DNA from: an uncultured Desulfovibrio sp.
GTDB taxonomy: Bacteria > Desulfobacterota > Desulfovibrionia > Desulfovibrionales > Desulfovibrionaceae
Assembly: GCA_913063155.1 (NCBI GenBank)
Contig: CAJXYU010000007.1
Span: 124,001 to 188,000, forward strand
DNA length: 64,000 nucleotides
Direction: 5' to 3'
A program made the translations under genes and the position numbers. The notes beneath the pieces were generated by a model. It did no database searches and was not told the origin of the DNA. It worked only from the letters and a program-made list of their open reading frames with translations. Below are positions 33,203 through 41,692 of the stretch, one piece after another (positions within the stretch are counted from its first letter, which is position 1; every line of letters starts with the position of its first letter).

Positions 33203-33364
33203 CTACTTTTTCTTTGCTTGCTGCTCTTCCCTGATCTGTTTTTCAGTGGGGAGAGGGTGCTTTCCGCCTGATTTTTCGTGGCAGATTCGCATCTGTTCGC
33301 AACTGCATTTCCTTGTGTCGCCGTCCTTGAGGAATTCCGGGAACTGACAATTTTTTTCCTGCAT
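33203..33364 (-). CDS. Small Cys-rich protein downstream of ArsR
   Basis: A 53-residue protein starting at MQEKNCQFPEFLKDGDTRKC, 4 bases after the ArsR-family stop codon. Four cysteines (two in KCSCEQMRICHEKSGG) suggest a metal-binding or redox site. The C-terminus is polar and Lys/Gln-rich. It probably shares the ArsR transcript; function unknown. Confidence 0.6.
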   Translation of the reverse strand: MQEKNCQFPEFLKDGDTRKCSCEQMRICHEKSGGKHPLPTEKQIREEQQAKKK

Positions 33365-33368
33365 ATTC

Positions 33369-33704
33369 TCAATCCTTCTTACGGCCGTCTCCACAACAAT
33401 GGGAGCCGGGTTTGCAATGCGATTTCCTGATCTCGGCCATAGTGTTCAACTGAGCCGCGATTTTCTGAATGCGCTCTCGCTCAACCGAATAGTGCGTGAA
33501 GTAACCACGCTTTTCGCCACGCACCAACCCGGCATCACGCAGAACCTTTAAATGCTGAGACACAGCGGACTTGGAAATGTCCACCCTCTGGGCCAGCGCC
33601 TCCACGCACAGGTCATGCTCAAGCAACAATCTGATGATCATGAATCTTTTTTCGTCGCCCATGATCTTCAATTCCCTAGACAATGAAGTAAATTCTGCAT
33701 TCAT
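33369..33704 (-). CDS. ArsR-family metalloregulator
   Basis: A 111-residue winged-helix repressor. The recognition region is EALAQRVDISKSAVSQHLKVLRDAGLVRGEKRGYFTHYSV. The position of the arsenic-sensing ELCVCDL motif reads HDLCVEAL, with only one Cys, but the C-terminus adds HCKPGSHCCGDG with further Cys/His that could complete a site. It may sense a thiophilic metal(loid) or redox state. A small Cys-rich protein gene follows; no transporter is adjacent. Confidence 0.88.
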   Translation of the reverse strand: MNAEFTSLSRELKIMGDEKRFMIIRLLLEHDLCVEALAQRVDISKSAVSQHLKVLRDAGLVRGEKRGYFTHYSVERERIQKIAAQLNTMAEIRKSHCKPGSHCCGDGRKKD

Positions 33705-34253
33705 TTAAGCAGCTGCTGTTTTAAATTAGTACGCACTTAACTAAATTTGTCAATCCTAAATTAGAGTATTTCCCATCACCAGTAAAGTCCACAGACCACA
33801 ACTCTTCCCGCCATTCCTTCAAGGCTCAACCGCGGTTTTCGGAAAACTCACGATCAAGGCACTGTTCAATATGAAATTGTCCGATGCGTCATGGAGGAGG
33901 GGAGGCTGTCTTATGCCGTAACAGCCCGAGGCCGAAGTGGGATCATACCACGTCCGAATTTGCCGTCCTGCGGATTTGTCGAACCCCTTCGGCTCCGCCA
34001 CCGAAAGCATAGGGACATCAGCCGTTCAGATTGGTATTCTTTTCTTATGACTCCCCATGACCCAGAAAAGAACGTCGCTTTGTGAGGCTCACCGCTGCCA
34101 TGTTTTCGAAGATTCCCAGTCCGAAGCAGCCACAATCCCAAGTGATTGCGGTGTCGGCGGTATGGCTGTTTGCAAAGATTCTCTTTGCAGGACAGCGCCA
34201 TTGGATGGGCGAAAATAATGTTTGAGAGGGCAATCCGCTGATATTTTGGAGTC
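33705..34253. other. Gene-poor stretch with second tRNA-derived repeat
   Basis: About 550 bases with no supported gene. It includes the presumptive arsR promoter (AT-rich, 33715-33770), the second tRNA-derived repeat (33926-34000) and the 5' region of the gene at 34254. Short frames over the repeat are by-products of its stem sequence. Confidence 0.5.
33926..34000 (+). repeat. tRNA-Asp-derived repeat with hairpin insertion, copy 2 (diverged)
   Basis: Same arrangement as 33057-33134: CCGAGGCCGAAG, an insertion ending GTCCTGCGGATTTG, then the tRNA 3' end with two mismatches (33979-34000). The insertion hairpin survives through G-U pairs (AATTTGC with GCGGATT). The following bases CCGAAAGCATAGGGACATCA resemble a decayed version of the terminator after copy 1. 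Confidence 0.65.
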
Positions 34254-35087
34254 ATGTGCCGCTTGTGGAGAAAATACAGCTTTCTGCCGACTTTATTCGG
34301 TCTGCTCTTGTGTTTCTTGCTGACCGCCACACCCTGTCTGTCGGAAACCGCCGCCGGGACGACAGGCGAGAAATTGACCTTCGTCGGGCTGTACCCCTCG
34401 ACAACGTCCAAAACGCGTTTCCTCATATTGGTTTATACCGAGGCCCTGAAGCGCCTGGGGATCGAATTCGAGTATCTTGACGTTCCCGCCCGCCGGGCAA
34501 GTCTCATGGTCAACCAGGGGGAGGCGGACGGCGAGTTGTTTCGTGTCGCCGGATATAACGCGAATTACCCGAATCTGGTTCAAGTGCCCGAACGAAACTA
34601 TTGCTTCGGCCATAGTGCGTATTCCGTCAGGGTGAAGGATACGATCCGTTCATGGAAAGATCTTGGAGGAAAGGACTACAGGGTGGGTGTTTTTCGAGGC
34701 ATGCGGTTCGCCGAGGACAGGCTTTCGGAATTGGGCCCGGAGGAAGTTACAGTGGACAGGGTTTCAAGCACGGATCAAGGGTTCAAGATGCTGTTGGAGG
34801 GCCGGATCGATATTTTTGTCACCACTGACAGTCAGTATTATGCTTTTTTGGAATTGGAAGCCGGTAGAGTGTATTCCATACAGCAAGGTGCGGCCGGGGA
34901 TATCAGGAATATCGGAACCTTGGATAGGCAGGCCGTTTATGCCTGGCTTCACAAATCTCACAAGATTCTCCTGGAACCGATAGCCAACGAATTGCGGAAC
35001 ATGCGGGCGGAAGGACTGTTTGATTCCTTCTATGATCAGGCCGGGTTGCCGCCGTTGTTGAAGCGGCGTTTTCTCTGCAAGGACTGA
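34254..35087 (+). CDS. Periplasmic solute-binding-like protein (family 3 type)
   Basis: A 277-residue exported protein with a Sec signal (MCRLWRKYSFLPTLFGLLLCFLLTATPCLS). The mature part has the family-3 layout: LTFVGLYPSTTSKTRFLILVYTEALKRLGIEFEYLDVPARRASLMVNQGEADGE, and later VGVFRGMRFAED and LLEGRIDIFVTTDS. Such stand-alone proteins in sulfate reducers are frequent and often lack transport partners. Composition is backbone-like, in contrast to the island gene at 32197. Confidence 0.82.
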   Translation: MCRLWRKYSFLPTLFGLLLCFLLTATPCLSETAAGTTGEKLTFVGLYPSTTSKTRFLILVYTEALKRLGIEFEYLDVPARRASLMVNQGEADGELFRVAGYNANYPNLVQVPERNYCFGHSAYSVRVKDTIRSWKDLGGKDYRVGVFRGMRFAEDRLSELGPEEVTVDRVSSTDQGFKMLLEGRIDIFVTTDSQYYAFLELEAGRVYSIQQGAAGDIRNIGTLDRQAVYAWLHKSHKILLEPIANELRNMRAEGLFDSFYDQAGLPPLLKRRFLCKD

Positions 35088-35223
35088 GGCGTCCCGCCGA
35101 GAGTCATTAAGGTCGGAGCTGCACGCACATGTGGCCCTTTTTCTTTGTCGACGTTCCGGGTATGGTGCGGCTCCCGAGCCCGTTTGCGGGCGCCGGGTAT
35201 AAATCACAACCAGTTGGAGAATC

Positions 35224-35556
35224 ATGGAAAATCCACCGAATTGCCCGCAGTGCGATTGCGAATACGTATATTCCGACGGCAGCATTCTGATCTGTCCGGA
35301 ATGCGGCTTCGAGTTTCAGCCCGAAGACGCGGAGGAAAAGGTCTACAAGGACGCCAACGGCAATGTCCTGGTTGACGGAGACACGGTCATCGTCATCCAG
35401 GACCTGAAGGTCAAGGGCGCTTCCTCCATCAAGAAGGGAACCAAGGTCAAGAACATCCGCTTGATCGAACCGGAGGACGGCGTGCACGACATCTCCTGCA
35501 AGATCGACGGGTTTGGTGCGATGCTGCTCAAGACTTCGGTCGTCAAGAAAGGATGA
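35224..35556 (+). CDS. yjdM: YjdM/PhnA-family zinc-ribbon protein
   Basis: A 110-residue protein with an N-terminal zinc ribbon ([25 protein letters not shown], residues 7-31) and a C-terminal SH3-like domain ([31 protein letters not shown]). This is the complete YjdM (formerly PhnA) architecture; despite the old name it is not a phosphonoacetate hydrolase and its role is unclear. The start has GGAGAATC upstream. A good terminator follows. Confidence 0.93.
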   Translation: MENPPNCPQCDCEYVYSDGSILICPECGFEFQPEDAEEKVYKDANGNVLVDGDTVIVIQDLKVKGASSIKKGTKVKNIRLIEPEDGVHDISCKIDGFGAMLLKTSVVKKG

Positions 35557-35592
35557 TTTTGCCGCACACGTTGGGCCAATCGTTGAAAGTCA

Positions 35593-35625
35593 AAAGACCC
35601 GCATTCATGTGCGGGTCTTTTTTTG
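35593..35625 (+). terminator. Terminator after yjdM
   Basis: AAAGACCCGCA / TGCGGGTCTTT, perfect 11-bp stem followed by TTTTT. Confidence 0.93.
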
Positions 35626-35727
35626 TTCAACGCTCTCTCAATTCTGATTTCAAACACACATTTTCCCCGTTTTCGTGTACGGTGGGTTCTCTGTGAAAAT
35701 TGAACCTGCAATACACGAGGTGACGAT

Positions 35728-36681
35728 ATGAAAACCAGAAGGACGAAGCTGGCTTTGATAGGCGCCGGCACGGTGGGGGCGGCGTTCGCCTATGCCCTGA
35801 CCATCAAGCGATTGGTCAATGAATTGGTGCTCTTGGATCTGGACAAGGCCCGCGCCGAAGGCGAAGCCATGGACCTGCGCCACGGGCTGCCGCTCATTGG
35901 TCCCATGGAGATAACGGCCGGAGGCTACGAGGAGTGCGCCGGGGCGGACATCGTGGTCATCACCGCCGGGGCCAACCAGAAGCCGGGGCAGACGCGCCTC
36001 GACCTGCTCAAGACCAACGTGCGGGTCGTGTCCGACATTGCGGAGAAGATCCTGGAGCTGGGCGGGGAGCCGATCATCATCGTGGCCTCCAATCCCGTGG
36101 ACGTGCTGACCCTGGACCTGCTCAAGAAGACCGGGCTGCCCAAAAGCAAGATCATCGGGTCCGGCACGGTGCTGGACAGCTCCCGGTTCCGGCAGATCCT
36201 GGCCCAAAAGCTGGATGTGGACGTGCGCAGCGTGCATGCCCACATCATCGGCGAACACGGGGATTCGGAACTGGCCGTCTGGAGCCAGGCCAATGTCTCC
36301 TGCGTGCCGCTGGCCAAGTTCTTTGCCCAGCGCAAGATCCCGTTCACTCCTGGAGTCCGCGGCGACATCCTGAACATGGTCCGCAGGGCTGCCTACGAGG
36401 TCATCGATCGCAAGGGCGCCACGTCCAACGCCATCGGCGTGGCCCTGTGCCGCATTGTCGAGGCCATCATCAAGGACGAGAAGAGCGTGCTCACGGTCTC
36501 CACCTCGGTGGAAGGGCTGCACGATCTGCCTGACGTCTGCCTGGCCATGCCTTGCGTCATCGGTGAAAACGGGGTGGAAGCCGTGCTGGAGTCCCTGCTC
36601 GACAAGGAGGAATACAACACGCTTCACGAATCGGCGAACGTGTTGTTGAACCACGCCCGCGACCTGGGGTTGGTGAATTAG
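35728..36681 (+). CDS. ldh: L-lactate dehydrogenase
   Basis: A 317-residue NAD-dependent LDH/MDH-family enzyme with Rossmann motif IGAGTVGAAFAYAL (residues 11-24). The residue that sets substrate choice is Gln in GANQKPGQTR (LDH; malate dehydrogenases have Arg here). The catalytic His is in HIIGEHGDSE, with its partner Asp and substrate-binding Arg in LDSSRFRQIL. The start has GAGGTGACG. It stands alone between terminators and would interconvert pyruvate and L-lactate. Confidence 0.93.
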   Translation: MKTRRTKLALIGAGTVGAAFAYALTIKRLVNELVLLDLDKARAEGEAMDLRHGLPLIGPMEITAGGYEECAGADIVVITAGANQKPGQTRLDLLKTNVRVVSDIAEKILELGGEPIIIVASNPVDVLTLDLLKKTGLPKSKIIGSGTVLDSSRFRQILAQKLDVDVRSVHAHIIGEHGDSELAVWSQANVSCVPLAKFFAQRKIPFTPGVRGDILNMVRRAAYEVIDRKGATSNAIGVALCRIVEAIIKDEKSVLTVSTSVEGLHDLPDVCLAMPCVIGENGVEAVLESLLDKEEYNTLHESANVLLNHARDLGLVN

Positions 36682-37019
36682 CAAGGCCGATTTCGCAGAC
36701 TTTGCGTCGGCCTGGAGGAAGGCCGATCTGCCCGGACACTCGAGACCAAAGGGATACACGGACGTGCCTCCCCTTTTTTGCGGCTTGCGTATGCGCATTC
36801 TGTATAAAATAGTATGTGTTTTGAGTATGTTGTTGTTTTCTCAGCCCATTAAGATTGATCCTCGGCGACTCCCGGAAGTGTCATGGAATCTGACATCAGA
36901 TTTACTCCTATTTTACAGATTGTTTCCTACTTCGTTGGTGTTGAATCGTGTCGATGCTGACATAATTGGAACTAGAATGAAATATGCATGAAGGTATAAA
37001 ATATACAAGGGGGTGTATT
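36682..37019. other. Intergenic region between ldh and the first PEP-CTERM gene
   Basis: A hairpin lies directly after ldh (AGGCCGA 36684-36690 with TCGGCCT 36707-36713, inner CGCA/TGCG) but has no T-run, so termination is uncertain. The remainder becomes AT-rich towards 37000 and probably holds the promoter of the PEP-CTERM gene. No gene seen. Confidence 0.4.
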
Positions 37020-38033
37020 GTGCGTACTGACATTAAATCATTGAGGATTATTGCTTTGGCTGTGGCGTGCGTTTTAATTTCAACGGTATCTGCGGAGGCT
37101 GCTTATTTCAGTGTAAGCCATGAGTACACATTGACGGACCCAGGTGGTGTGGATGTAGACGCTTTTTTTACAAGATATAAGGGGTATGCCTCTGCAAAAC
37201 AAAATTATACTGCGGAAAAGAAAAAGGAGGTGAACAGAGCTGTACTATTTCAGAATATTATAGGGAGTGTCTCGGAAAGCGCTTCTGTTGATGCGGGGGA
37301 TTCCAATGCGAATATAAACTTTCAGACAGGTGTCACCCGAGTACAGAATGGCATTAAATTGAACCAGATAGTATTTGGCACGGCGGATGCGAGATTAACT
37401 ACATCGCCTCCAGGGCGAGCCAGCTCATCAGGATCCATATTTTCTACGATGTCCGGCAGTATAAGAAAAGGAAAAATCAGGGTGAATCCGTGGATGACTG
37501 CCCAAGGCTCTGTCATGCAACAAAAGGACCCGATCGAATACACCGTGGTCGATACCGTGACGGGAGACACCGTGTCAGGGACGTTGTTTGATGTTTCGTT
37601 CAATTCCGACGGAGCAGGAACTGTATTCAGTTGGGAAGAAGGGACATTGAGCCTGTCCGCGCTGGAGGGGAATACCGATTTCTCCATAATGATTGCTGAT
37701 GATCCCTATCTTTCCGGCTCGGGGGTTTTCTCATTTTCCACCGTTGACGGCATTATTACCGACTTTGCGGCAACAGGTCTCTTTGCCGCATACGATATCC
37801 TCACGGTCGGCGCCACCGCCCTCTTTGACCTGACCCTTCCGACCCTTTTTGACTTGGATTTCGACTTTTCCGATTTTACTTTGAACGAGATCAGCACCAA
37901 GTTCCTCTTTTCATCCGGGAGCGGTGCTACCGAATCCGTCAATGTGGTTCCGGAGCCTTCCTCTTTCCTCCTTTTGGGACTCAGCCTTCTTGTCATCTTC
38001 CCATACCTGCGGTGGAAAAGCGTCAGGCGATGA
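37020..38033 (+). CDS. PEP-CTERM-anchored surface protein, paralogue 1
   Basis: A 337-residue exported protein. I chose GTG at 37020 because ACAAGGGGG stands 7 bases before it and the product then begins with a Sec signal (MRTDIKSLRIIALAVACVLISTVSAEA). The C-terminus is a PEP-CTERM sorting signal: VPEPSS, a hydrophobic helix and VRR. Such signals are processed by an exosortase, which is not in the window. The body is Thr/Ser/Gly-rich, beta-type, without Cys. The last ~170 residues (from YTVVDTVTGDTVSGTLFD) are strongly similar to the following gene. Function unknown; biofilm or surface roles are usual for PEP-CTERM proteins. Confidence 0.82.
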   Translation: MRTDIKSLRIIALAVACVLISTVSAEAAYFSVSHEYTLTDPGGVDVDAFFTRYKGYASAKQNYTAEKKKEVNRAVLFQNIIGSVSESASVDAGDSNANINFQTGVTRVQNGIKLNQIVFGTADARLTTSPPGRASSSGSIFSTMSGSIRKGKIRVNPWMTAQGSVMQQKDPIEYTVVDTVTGDTVSGTLFDVSFNSDGAGTVFSWEEGTLSLSALEGNTDFSIMIADDPYLSGSGVFSFSTVDGIITDFAATGLFAAYDILTVGATALFDLTLPTLFDLDFDFSDFTLNEISTKFLFSSGSGATESVNVVPEPSSFLLLGLSLLVIFPYLRWKSVRR

Positions 38034-38059
38034 CCTGATTCACAGTATTCCAGAAAATC

Positions 38060-38091
38060 CAGGCCTCGTGCATTCGCATGGGGCTTTTTTC
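38060..38091 (+). terminator. Terminator after PEP-CTERM gene 1
   Basis: AGGCCTCGTGC / GCATGGGGCTT stem with G-U pairs, a short ATTC loop and TTTTTT. It is a diverged version of the terminator after the second paralogue. Confidence 0.75.
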
Positions 38092-38297
38092 TTGTCTTTT
38101 ACATTTTCATGGATTCGGCTGTGTGTGGGAGAGGTCACCAGCGGCTTTCAAAAGTGTCAGCTAACCTGACACCCAGCATGTTGAGGGTTTACAAATATTT
38201 TTCTACTAAAAAAATATTGATTTGTATAAATATTAACATAGTCAAATAGGGTATGGGATGTGCAAGGTGGGCTGGAGTGCATAAAAGGAGGTTTGTT

Positions 38298-39308
38298 ATG
38301 TATATAAGCCTTAAATCATTCCTGATTTGTTCCTTGGCGCTGCTGTGGTGCTCCCTATCGGCACACTATGCCGAGGGTGCCTATTTCGAGTCGAATCATT
38401 CTTATGAGGTCGTGGCCTCCGAGGGGCTGAACATCAATTCCATCGCTGCCGCTTATGAAGGTGGTGCAGGGGTGACCCAGGGATTTATGGGCATGTATAT
38501 GCATCTGGGCAAGGTGACAGCCGCGCTTGAGAAGCAAGGAGATTCAGCCTCTGGGACAGTTGGCCTTGGATCGGACCCAACAGCGAATGCAGGCATGCAG
38601 GCTGATCTAGTCGCGCTGAATAATACGAAGGTTGCAATTGCACAGAAAATGTCGGCCTATGCAAGGGTAAGGACTGAAGGTCATGCGAGTTCAACCGGGA
38701 GCATTGTCTCCACGGTCAGCGGCAGTATGAACAGCGGCAGTCTCAAAGTGGGAGCGGAAATGACGTCCAGAGGAACCGCCAATAATCACTCCGGAGTGAA
38801 TGATTCCGCGCAATACACGGTCATCGACACCGTGACGGGAGATTCCGTATCAGGCGCGTTGTATGATGCCTCATTCCAGTCGAGCGGGGTCGGCACTTCC
38901 TTCCTCTGGTACAACGGGGCATTGAGGGTGTCCGCGCTGCGGGGGAGTTCCCATTTTTCCATAATGCTGGCGGACGATCCCTACCTCTCCACCTCGGGGT
39001 TATTTTCCTTTTCCACCGTTGACGGCCTCATTACGGATTTTACGGCAACCGGTTTCTTTGCCGCGTTCGATCTTCTTACCATCGGCGCTTCCGCCATCTT
39101 CGACCTGGCTCTGCCGACCTTTTTTGATTTGGGCTTCGACTTTTCCGGTTTCACTTCGAACGAGGTGAGCACCGAGTTTCTTTTTTCGTCCGGAGGAAAT
39201 CTCTCCGAATCTCCAACGACTATTCCCGAGCCCTCAACCTTTGTCCTTCTCGGGGGCAGCCTTTTGGCCATACTTCTGTATCTGCGGCGAAAAGGGACAA
39301 GCCGATGA
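38298..39308 (+). CDS. PEP-CTERM-anchored surface protein, paralogue 2
   Basis: A 336-residue paralogue of the preceding gene, starting at MYISLKSFLICS behind AAAAGGAGG. It has a Sec signal (to about AEGA) and the sorting signal IPEPSTFVLLGGSLLAILLYLRRKG. The N-terminal ~150 residues differ from paralogue 1, whereas VIDTVTGDSVSGALYDASF through STEFLFSSGG is shared nearly motif by motif. The duplication includes the terminator. No exosortase is nearby. Confidence 0.82.
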   Translation: MYISLKSFLICSLALLWCSLSAHYAEGAYFESNHSYEVVASEGLNINSIAAAYEGGAGVTQGFMGMYMHLGKVTAALEKQGDSASGTVGLGSDPTANAGMQADLVALNNTKVAIAQKMSAYARVRTEGHASSTGSIVSTVSGSMNSGSLKVGAEMTSRGTANNHSGVNDSAQYTVIDTVTGDSVSGALYDASFQSSGVGTSFLWYNGALRVSALRGSSHFSIMLADDPYLSTSGLFSFSTVDGLITDFTATGFFAAFDLLTIGASAIFDLALPTFFDLGFDFSGFTSNEVSTEFLFSSGGNLSESPTTIPEPSTFVLLGGSLLAILLYLRRKGTSR

Positions 39309-39331
39309 CTCTATTGTTCACCAGTTATTTC

Positions 39332-39363
39332 AAGCCTCATGCAATCGCATGAGGCTTTTTTTT
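39332..39363 (+). terminator. Terminator after PEP-CTERM gene 2
   Basis: AAGCCTCATGC / GCATGAGGCTT, perfect 11-bp stem with an AATC loop followed by TTTTTTTC. Confidence 0.95.
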
Positions 39364-39467
39364 CATGTCGTTCGGTTTTGTTTCAGACAAAGCTTTTCAA
39401 TCGCGGCTCTTTTTGTAAACATCGGTCCCCCGGTTGCGGGCACGACACTATATTCGGGAGGCCGTCG

Positions 39468-40346
39468 ATGAAGACCAAGACAGGACGCAATGATCCCTGC
39501 CCTTGCGGCAGCGGCAAGAAATACAAGAAATGCTGCATGGGCAAGGCTGCGGCGGAAAGTCAGAGTTCGCCGGAGGCTCTTCTCAAGCAATACAACATCC
39601 GTCTGAAGACACCGGAGCAGATAGAAGGCATACGCCGTTGCGGTGAGCTGGTCATGCGCACTTTCGAGGTCGTCAGGGATCTGATTCGCCCGGGTATGTT
39701 GACCGAGGAGATCAACCGGGCGGTGCACGAATTCACTCTCGCCAATGGAGCACGGCCCGCGCCCCTGAACTACCATGGCTTTCCCAAAAGCGTCTGCATC
39801 TCGCCCAACGAGGTTATCTGCCACGGGATTCCCGGAGATCATGCCCTCGAAGACGGCGATATCGTCAATGTGGACATCACCTCCATTCTCGACGGCTACT
39901 ACGCCGACTGCAACCAGACTTTTTTTGTGGGAACTCCTTCCCCGGATGCCCGCAAAATCGTCGATGTGACGCGTGAGTGCCTGCGTCTCGGCCTTGAGCA
40001 GGCCAAACCAGGCAACATGGTCAACGACATTGCCGCCGCCATCCAGGCCTATGCCGAGGGGCGGGGCTGCTCGGTGGTGCGCGAGTACATGGGACACGGC
40101 GTCGGCCTCGATTTCCACGAAGCCCCCAGCATTCCCCATTTTCGTTCCCGGCTGGGCAACGTGCCCCTCGTGCCGGGCATGACATTCACGGTCGAGCCGA
40201 TGATCAACCTCGGGAAAAGGGACGTCCGTGTGCTTGATGACGGCTGGACCGCCGTCACCAGAGACGGTTCCCTGTCCGCTCAGTTCGAACAGACCATCGT
40301 CATCACCGAGACCGGCTTTGAGAGCCTGACGCCCTTCGATTTGTAA
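39468..40346 (+). CDS. map: Methionine aminopeptidase type I with N-terminal SEC-C zinc motif
   Basis: A 292-residue metallopeptidase that removes the initiator Met. Residues 7-23 form a SEC-C motif (NDPCPCGSGKKYKKCC), found in SecA and some MetAPs, and probably used for ribosome or protein contact. The pita-bread catalytic domain follows. Metal ligands are in VNVDITSILDGYYADCNQTF (two Asp), GHGVGLDFHE, TVEPM and EQTIV. The substrate-site His is in NYHGFPKSVC. The start has GGGAGG. The gene is separate from the ribosomal protein operons that usually hold map, so it may be a second copy. Confidence 0.94.
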   Translation: MKTKTGRNDPCPCGSGKKYKKCCMGKAAAESQSSPEALLKQYNIRLKTPEQIEGIRRCGELVMRTFEVVRDLIRPGMLTEEINRAVHEFTLANGARPAPLNYHGFPKSVCISPNEVICHGIPGDHALEDGDIVNVDITSILDGYYADCNQTFFVGTPSPDARKIVDVTRECLRLGLEQAKPGNMVNDIAAAIQAYAEGRGCSVVREYMGHGVGLDFHEAPSIPHFRSRLGNVPLVPGMTFTVEPMINLGKRDVRVLDDGWTAVTRDGSLSAQFEQTIVITETGFESLTPFDL

Positions 40347-40372
40347 GGCGGAGTTTTCGGAAGCGAGGGGCG

Positions 40373-41149
40373 CTACAGCTGCGCCCTGATCATTCCCGCG
40401 GTTTCCAGGGCAATGGGGGCCAGTTCGGCCTCCACCCGTTCCGGGGGCCATTCGGCTATTCTAGCTGAAATGTACACCGCGGCTCTCGGCGTTCCCCGCA
40501 TATCCAGCACAGGGGCGGAAACCGCGATTTCGCCCGCAAGCTGCTCCTGCCCGGAAATGCAGAATCCCTTCTTTCGCACCTTTGCGATTTCCCGCATGTT
40601 TTCGTCGATGTCCGTAATGGTATGGGGTGTGATGGCCGTACGGTCGGACCGTTTCAGGATATCCAGCACTTCGCCGTCGTCCAGGCAGGAGAGAAAGGCC
40701 CGCCCGCCGCAGAAGGCCGGGACGCGTCTGCCCGGGAGGGTGCCTTCCAGCAACAACAGGCGTTTCGGCAGGCGAATCAGGTAAATGATGGAAGTGTCGT
40801 AAAGGGTTCCCAGATAAACCGAGTTGCCGGTCCGCTCGCGCGCGTCCAGCAGAAAGGGCGTGGCGATTTCCACCAGGCGTTCGCCCCTGAGGAAATTGTA
40901 GGAAAGGCTCATGACCTTGGGGGTCAACCTGAACTGTTTGGTCACGGCATCCTTTGCCAGGTAGCCCAGGGCCTCCCAGGTGTGCAGGAAACGCTGCACC
41001 GCGCTCTTGTTCAGCCCGGTCAGATCCACGAGATCGTTCAGTCCGAGGCGTCGATGCCCTTCGTCAAAAGCTTCCAGCAGCCGCACGCCCTTTTCGAGCG
41101 AGGCAATGAATAACGGGCTGTCCCGTTTCGTTTTCTCAATATCCGTCAT
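40373..41149 (-). CDS. IclR-family transcriptional regulator
   Basis: A 258-residue regulator with an N-terminal winged helix (SLEKGVRLLEAFDEGHRRLGLNDLVDLTGLNKSAVQRFLHTWEALGYL, residues 17-63) and a C-terminal IclR effector domain (GNSVYLGTL, GRRVPAFCGGRAFLS, VRKKGFCISGQEQLAGEIAVSAPVLD). It is divergent from the TRAP/dipeptidase/dgc cluster with a 543-base control region between them, so it is the likely regulator of that D-amino-acid pathway. The effector could be a pathway intermediate; this is inference. Confidence 0.9.
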   Translation of the reverse strand: MTDIEKTKRDSPLFIASLEKGVRLLEAFDEGHRRLGLNDLVDLTGLNKSAVQRFLHTWEALGYLAKDAVTKQFRLTPKVMSLSYNFLRGERLVEIATPFLLDARERTGNSVYLGTLYDTSIIYLIRLPKRLLLLEGTLPGRRVPAFCGGRAFLSCLDDGEVLDILKRSDRTAITPHTITDIDENMREIAKVRKKGFCISGQEQLAGEIAVSAPVLDMRGTPRAAVYISARIAEWPPERVEAELAPIALETAGMIRAQL

Positions 41150-41692
41150 GCTCAGGAAATATCGTGTCTTTTCGATTCAGTCCAATTTCTTTTCCACTTG
41201 GTAAAGGAGTGGAATGGAAGATGGAATGTATAAAATTTACAATTTTGGAATGATGTCGAGTGTTGCGTGTTTGTTTAGTGTGCTGAATTTCCGTTTTTAT
41301 CAAAAATCGTATTGACACAATGTTTTCGTATCGCTAAATTGTAATGGAATACTTAGTATTGTTATACAATATTTGCAGTGAAAAAGTAAAAAAATCAAAT
41401 AGATATTCTTTGCAAGGAAGCAAGGGGTGGCGCCGATCTGTCGGGAGGAGGGAGCTGTCTCTCCTTCAGGGGGAAGCGCTGTTTTACAAAGTGAAAGAGA
41501 TGCCGGATGTCGTTGAGACGAACGGCGCGCAGGGTAATGGAGTCGTCGGACGGCTTCTTTCTTATCGGGAAGTGCGCGCTTGCAGCGCGAGCCGAGTCGG
41601 GATATTCCGGCCGGAAAATATGTAGACGAATACGCATGCACATGGGTGCCTGCCTTCGTTGTGACAACCCTCAACATCCCAAAGAGGACACC
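41150..41692. other. Divergent control region between iclR-type gene and TRAP operon
   Basis: About 540 bases with no supported gene. Contains the promoter at 41312-41340 and the small inverted repeat AATAC-TTA-GTATT at 41348-41360, just after the -10, which is a candidate IclR operator. The 350 bases from 41341 to the dctP start form a long leader without an ORF that I can support. Confidence 0.45.
41312..41340 (+). promoter_or_regulatory. Sigma70-type promoter of the TRAP operon
   Basis: TTGACA (41312-41317), 17-base spacer, TAAATT (41335-41340), followed at once by an inverted repeat. Confidence 0.65.

Noticed and set aside
33819-34010. Short minus-strand frame over the second tRNA-derived repeat
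   Set aside because: It is a by-product of the repeat and its stem; no ribosome-binding site, and a matching frame appears over copy one.
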